A DNA stretch of 64,000 nucleotides from Candidatus Villigracilis vicinus (lineage in GTDB: Bacteria; Chloroflexota; Anaerolineae; Anaerolineales; Villigracilaceae). A program made the translations under genes and the position numbers. The DNA is taken from contig JADKIL010000007.1 of the NCBI GenBank assembly GCA_016721315.1, positions 174,282 to 238,281 of the forward strand. Reading direction: 5' to 3'. The notes beneath the pieces were generated by a model, which saw only the letters and a program-made list of their open reading frames with translations, was not told where the DNA came from and did not search any database. Within the stretch, counting starts at the first letter, position 1. Every line of letters begins with the position of its first letter. Of the stretch, positions 60,649 through 64,000 are shown piece after piece.

Positions 60649-61433
60649 CCGCTTAGTTCGCGGACTTTCGCGGGTATATCGTCAGATGTAACTAAGGCTT
60701 CACCTACTAAGATGGCGTCTATTTTGGCTTTTGCTAAACGGTCAACATCTTGTGCTGTGAAAATTCCAGACTCGGCGACGACGGTGATGTCGGCGGGAAT
60801 CATTGGGCGGAGGCGTTCGGTGGTGGTGAGTGAAACTTCGAAGGTGGCGAGGTTGCGGTTGTTAATGCCGATGAGTTGGATGTTGGGAATTTTCAAGGCT
60901 CGCTCGGTTTCGGCTTCGTCGTGGACTTCGACTAATGCGGTCAATCCTAAACTGAGGGCGCAAGCATGGAGGTCGGCGAAATGTTTATCATCGGGTAATG
61001 CTGCGGCGATGAGGAGGATGGCGTCGGCTCCGTTGGCGCGGGCTTCGTAAATTTGGGATGGGTCGATGATGAAATCTTTTCGAAGAAGGGGAATCGGAAT
61101 TCGGGAATCGGTTCGCAGGGTGCGAAGTGTTTCGAGTTTTCCTTGGAAGAATTTCTCGTCGGTCAGAACGGAAATTGCGGCGGCGCCGTTTTGGGTGTAG
61201 ATGTCGGCAACTTGGAAGAGGTCGAGGTGCGGGGCGAGGATTCCCTTCGAGGGTGAGGCACGCTTGAGTTCAGCGATCAGGCTCGGTTGAGTCCCGAAGC
61301 GGCGGCGCTGTATGGCGGCAAGGAAATCTCTGGGCGTTGGACTCTGCTCGGCGGCGTGGCGCAAGGCTTGGGCGTCGAGCGCCGCAATTTCCAATCGTTT
61401 TTGGTCGAGGATTTTTTCTAAGATATTTGTCAT
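60576..61433 (-). CDS. trpC: indole-3-glycerol-phosphate synthase, C-terminus extended by a repeat element
   Basis: A 285-residue TrpC. LIAELKRASPSKG near residue 53 holds the catalytic Lys. ISVLTDEKFFQGKLETLR near 85 and LLRKDFIIDPSQIYEARANGADAILLI near 118 follow, with IGINNRNLATFEV near 180 and VAESGIFTAQDV near 210. The normal end would be near VRELSG (residue ~261). The last ~24 residues (VTLSEAKGLYPDERDASPQ and on) are encoded by the inserted element. The ATG at 61433 matches family length at the N-terminus; it lies inside the 3' part of the trpGD frame, a 164-base overlap. Confidence 0.93.
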   Translation of the reverse strand: MTNILEKILDQKRLEIAALDAQALRHAAEQSPTPRDFLAAIQRRRFGTQPSLIAELKRASPSKGILAPHLDLFQVADIYTQNGAAAISVLTDEKFFQGKLETLRTLRTDSRIPIPLLRKDFIIDPSQIYEARANGADAILLIAAALPDDKHFADLHACALSLGLTALVEVHDEAETERALKIPNIQLIGINNRNLATFEVSLTTTERLRPMIPADITVVAESGIFTAQDVDRLAKAKIDAILVGEALVTSDDIPAKVRELSGVTLSEAKGLYPDERDASPQSGSA

Positions 61434-63045
61434 GGCGGGAGGTCCGGCGCGTGAAGGCGATGAGGGCATTTAGTTTTTCAAGAGCCTTGCCGCTATCGAG
61501 AGATGCAGTGGCTTCGGCGAGCGCGGATTTGAAATCGCCTGTTTCGGCGGCGAGGGCGGCGGCGGTGTTGAGCAGGACGGCGTCGCGGCGAGCGCCTGTG
61601 AGTTTGTTGGAAAGGATGTCTCTCATCATCTGCGCGGACTCGTCGGGGGTGCCGCCGCGCAGATCGGCGACGGTGCAGGGCGCGAGACCGAGGTCGGCGG
61701 GGTTGAGATCGTAGGTTTCGACATTGCCGTTGCGAAGATGACTGACACGATTGACGCCCGTGGGATTGAGTTCGTCGAGACCGTTGGCGCCGTGGATGAT
61801 GAGCGCGGCTTGGCTGCCGAGTTCTTTGAGAACATGCGCGAGCGGCTCGGTGAGTTTGGCGTCATAGACGCCCGTGAGTTGGATGCGCGCGCCCGCGGGA
61901 TTGGTGAGCGGACCGAGAACGTTGAAGATGGTGCGCTGACCCATCTCTTTGCGTGGACCGACGGCATATTTCATGGCAGGATGAAACTTGGGCGCGAACA
62001 TGAAGCCGATGCCGACCTGCTCGATGGCTGCGGCAACTTGATCGGGTGTGAGGTCTAGATTGACGCCGAGTGCGGAGAGAACATCCGCACTGCCGCATTG
62101 CGAGGATGCGGCGCGGTTGCCATGCTTGGCAACTTTGCGTCCCGTGCCTGCGAGGACGAACGCGGCGGCGGTGGAAATGTTGAACGTGTGCGCGCCGTCG
62201 CCGCCTGTGCCGACGATGTCGTAGATGGGATCTGCCGAATTGACGTTGACCTTCACGGCGACATTACGCATGGCGCGGACGGAGCCTGTGATCTCGGGGA
62301 TGGTCTCGCCTTTCATGCGCAACGCCGTGAGATACGAACCGATCTGTGCGGGAGTCGCACCGCCTGTCATGATGACGGTCATCGCTTCTTCGGCTTCGAG
62401 GTCGGTCAGATCCGTGCGGTTGATGACTTTGGCGATGAACGGTTTGAGCATGACGGGTTCGGTGGATGGTGGAGGCTCGATCTTAATATCGAGGAAGTTT
62501 TTGAGCAACTGCTTGCCATGTTCAGTCAGAATCGACTCGGGGTGGAATTGCACGCCGTAGGTCGGATGCTGCTTGTGCTTGAGTCCCATCACTTCGCCTT
62601 CGTCGGTTTGGGCGATGACTTCGAGTTCGGCGGGAATCGGTTCGTAGACCACGAGCGAGTGATAGCGCATGGCTTCGAAGGGAGTCGGGATGTCTTTGAA
62701 GATGCCCTGCTGATTGTGTTTGACAGGCGAGGTCTTGCCGTGCATGAGGCGCGGAGCGCGGTCCACTTTGCCGCCGTAGATGGCACCGAGGCATTGATGC
62801 CCGAGGCAAACTCCCAGCACGGGGACTTTGCCCGTGAAGTATTTGACGGCTTCAGGCGAGACGCCGCCATCTTTGAGCGGTTCGCCTGGACCTGGGGAGA
62901 TGACGAGGTGGTCGGGCTTGAGGGCGATGAGTTCGTTCAGCGAGATCTGGTCGTTGCGGTAGACGCGAATGTCCGCGCCGAGTTCGCCGAAGTATTGAAC
63001 GAGGTTGTAGGTGAATGAGTCGTAGTTGTCGATTAGGACTAGCAT
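61270..63045 (-). CDS. trpGD: anthranilate synthase glutaminase-anthranilate phosphoribosyltransferase fusion
   Basis: 591 residues. TrpG part (1-190): VLIDNYDSFTYNLVQYFGELG, the nucleophile in VPVLGVCLGHQCLGA near Cys 80, and FHPESILTEHG near 168 with the catalytic His. TrpD part (~200-535): GTGGDGAHTFNISTAAAFV near 280, HGNRAASSQCGSADVLSALG near 309 and FNVLGPLTNPAGA near 372. This matches the E. coli TrpGD order. After LNALIAFTRR (near 535) comes ~55 Arg-rich residues with no family similarity, read in a different frame from trpC over the overlap. TrpE, the partner for amidotransfer, is not in the window. Confidence 0.93.
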   Translation of the reverse strand: MLVLIDNYDSFTYNLVQYFGELGADIRVYRNDQISLNELIALKPDHLVISPGPGEPLKDGGVSPEAVKYFTGKVPVLGVCLGHQCLGAIYGGKVDRAPRLMHGKTSPVKHNQQGIFKDIPTPFEAMRYHSLVVYEPIPAELEVIAQTDEGEVMGLKHKQHPTYGVQFHPESILTEHGKQLLKNFLDIKIEPPPSTEPVMLKPFIAKVINRTDLTDLEAEEAMTVIMTGGATPAQIGSYLTALRMKGETIPEITGSVRAMRNVAVKVNVNSADPIYDIVGTGGDGAHTFNISTAAAFVLAGTGRKVAKHGNRAASSQCGSADVLSALGVNLDLTPDQVAAAIEQVGIGFMFAPKFHPAMKYAVGPRKEMGQRTIFNVLGPLTNPAGARIQLTGVYDAKLTEPLAHVLKELGSQAALIIHGANGLDELNPTGVNRVSHLRNGNVETYDLNPADLGLAPCTVADLRGGTPDESAQMMRDILSNKLTGARRDAVLLNTAAALAAETGDFKSALAEATASLDSGKALEKLNALIAFTRRTSRHDKYLRKNPRPKTIGNCGARRPSLAPRRRAESNAQRFPCRHTAPPLRDSTEPDR

Positions 63046-63061
63046 GATTAAAACCTTTCTT

Positions 63062-63154
63062 CGTCATTGCGAGGGCGATGCTCTTCCGCCCGAAGCAATC
63101 TCACCCATTGTGTTGGGGATTGCTTCGTCGGGCTCCGCCCTCCTCGCAATGACG
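63062..63154. repeat. MITE-like element between trpS and trpGD
   Basis: CGTCATTGCGAGG (63062-63074) and CCTCGCAATGACG (63142-63154) are perfect 13-base terminal inverted repeats. Inside, GAAGCAATC and GATTGCTTC also pair, so the 93 bases fold as one long hairpin. It starts 16 bases upstream of the trpGD start codon and ends 2 bases from the trpS stop. It is related to the element at 41801. Confidence 0.9.
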
Positions 63155-63156
63155 GA

Positions 63157-64000
63157 TTATTCTTCGTTCCCGAAAATATCCAATTCATCCGCGAACAGAT
63201 CGAGCGAATAGGACAAGCCCGTTTTCTCGCGGACAAGTTCCATGGTCTGTTTGGCTTCGGCTTGCATGCGGCGGATGCCGTTGGCGAGGACGTCGCGCGG
63301 GATCATGGGATGGGCGAGGAAGTAGGCGCGTTTTTCGCGGATGGGTTCGAGGAAGTTGTTGATGGCGCGGGCAAGTTTTTCCTTGACTTCCACGTCGCCG
63401 ACTTTGCCCTGACGGTAGCGTTCCTTGAGGTCGTCCACTTCGGCGTAGGAGGGATTGAACGCGTCGTGGTAGATGAAGACGGGGTTGCCTTCGACCGTCC
63501 CAGGGTCGGTGGCGCGGAGTCGCTTCGGGTCGGTGTACATGTTCATCACCTTTTGCTTGACCGTCTCCGCATCGTCGGAGAGATAGATGGCGTTGTTGAG
63601 CGACTTGGACATTTTGCTTTGTCCGTCTGTGCCGACCAAAAGCGGAACGTCACCGATGATGGATTCGGGTTCGGGGAAGACTTCGCCGTAAAGATTGTTG
63701 AAGCGACGCGCCATCTCGCGGGCAAGTTCAACGTGTGATTGATTGTCGCGCCCAACAGGGACGGCTTGCGCGCGCGGGAGGAGAATATCCACGGCTTGCA
63801 AGACGGGATAGCCGAGCAGACCAAATGGCATGGAGTCCATGTTGGCGTCGCGTGCCATGTCTTTGAGGGTGGGCATACGTTCCAGACGCGGAACAGTGAC
63901 GAGCATTTCAAAGAGCAGATTCAACTGGAAGGTTTCAAGCACAGCCGATTGCACAAAGATGGTGCTGACGTTCGGGTCAATGCCGACGGCGAGATAATCC
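63157..64000 (-). CDS. trpS: tryptophan-tRNA ligase, C-terminal part (5' end outside window)
   Basis: About 280 residues; the frame remains open at the window edge (DYLAVGIDPNVSTIFVQSAV precedes the first internal GTG). Class I synthetase features: the ATP-binding KMSKS loop in SKMSKSLNNAIYLSD near the middle of the visible part, PVGRDNQSHVELAREMARRFN just before it, and the C-terminal helix bundle. It charges tRNA-Trp. The upstream HIGH motif is outside the window. It lies next to trpGD on the same strand, separated by the MITE-like element. Confidence 0.95.
   Translation of the reverse strand, partial: DYLAVGIDPNVSTIFVQSAVLETFQLNLLFEMLVTVPRLERMPTLKDMARDANMDSMPFGLLGYPVLQAVDILLPRAQAVPVGRDNQSHVELAREMARRFNNLYGEVFPEPESIIGDVPLLVGTDGQSKMSKSLNNAIYLSDDAETVKQKVMNMYTDPKRLRATDPGTVEGNPVFIYHDAFNPSYAEVDDLKERYRQGKVGDVEVKEKLARAINNFLEPIREKRAYFLAHPMIPRDVLANGIRRMQAEAKQTMELVREKTGLSYSLDLFADELDIFGNEE

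Noticed and set aside
62098..63018. 306-codon plus-strand open frame rich in Gly, Asp and Phe
   Set aside because: Antisense to trpGD; it arises from GC-rich codon structure.

Overview
The window looks like a chromosomal segment of a Chloroflexota bacterium, probably class Anaerolineae. This is inferred from gene style, not from a search. Its lipoproteins carry Ala/Thr/Glu/Pro-rich spacers right after the lipobox, an extracellular linker is built from TPT-type repeats, there is a stand-alone isopentenyl phosphate kinase (IPK), and REP/MITE-like intergenic elements recur. Coding density is high: no gene-free stretch exceeds about 300 bases. I saw no rRNA, tRNA, CRISPR array, phage or transposase gene.

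Layout. Bases 3-2853 (+): end of an alpha/beta hydrolase, a cytochrome P450, a CrtYcd-type lycopene cyclase and a PPOX flavin/F420 protein, overlapping or close together (carotenoid modification). A 99-base G/C homopolymer block and a perfect 40-base palindrome follow. Bases 3096-7928 (-): MATE exporter, then thrC, an AI-2E-type permease and a family 2 glycosyltransferase with 4-base overlaps. Bases 8086-33700 (-): a continuous 25.6-kb purine uptake and catabolism region. It holds two complete BMP-type nucleoside ABC importers, a third BMP lipoprotein, a fused FeS/molybdenum hydroxylase with FAD subunit, adenine deaminase, an SsnA/8-oxoguanine deaminase-like amidohydrolase, YgeY, a YgeW-like carbamoyltransferase, carbamate kinase and two GntR regulators. 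Most of the catabolic genes have counterparts in the E. coli yge-ygf-ssnA-xdhD cluster.

Bases 33881-45222: small genes (RRM RNA-binding protein with a structured leader, zinc ribbon, PHP phosphoesterase), an undescribed three-gene set of membrane-anchored SPFH/band-7-like proteins ending in psuG, then SRPBCC, lipoprotein, thioesterase and IPK genes. Bases 45401-57499: a long-form formate-THF ligase with a histone-H1-like lysine-rich tail, an FGE-type lipoprotein, an amidase, a membrane/beta-propeller protein, PilZ, PIG-L, an ABC-F protein behind a leader peptide and attenuator-like hairpins, GNAT, VOC and asparaginase. Bases 57501-64000 (-): ABM protein and trpA, trpB, trpF, trpC, a trpGD fusion and partial trpS, interrupted by repeat elements. 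trpE is not in the window.

Regulatory links. A palindromic site with core GTCTGAC (best form TTGTCTGACAA) lies in front of the GntR-led importer/xdh operon, the second importer operon and the ssnA-led catabolic operon. A one-mismatch copy overlaps the predicted -35 box of fhs, 12 kb away. The simplest reading is one GntR repressor that controls purine import, purine breakdown and capture of the resulting one-carbon units. The second GntR gene has its own 18-base palindrome directly upstream.
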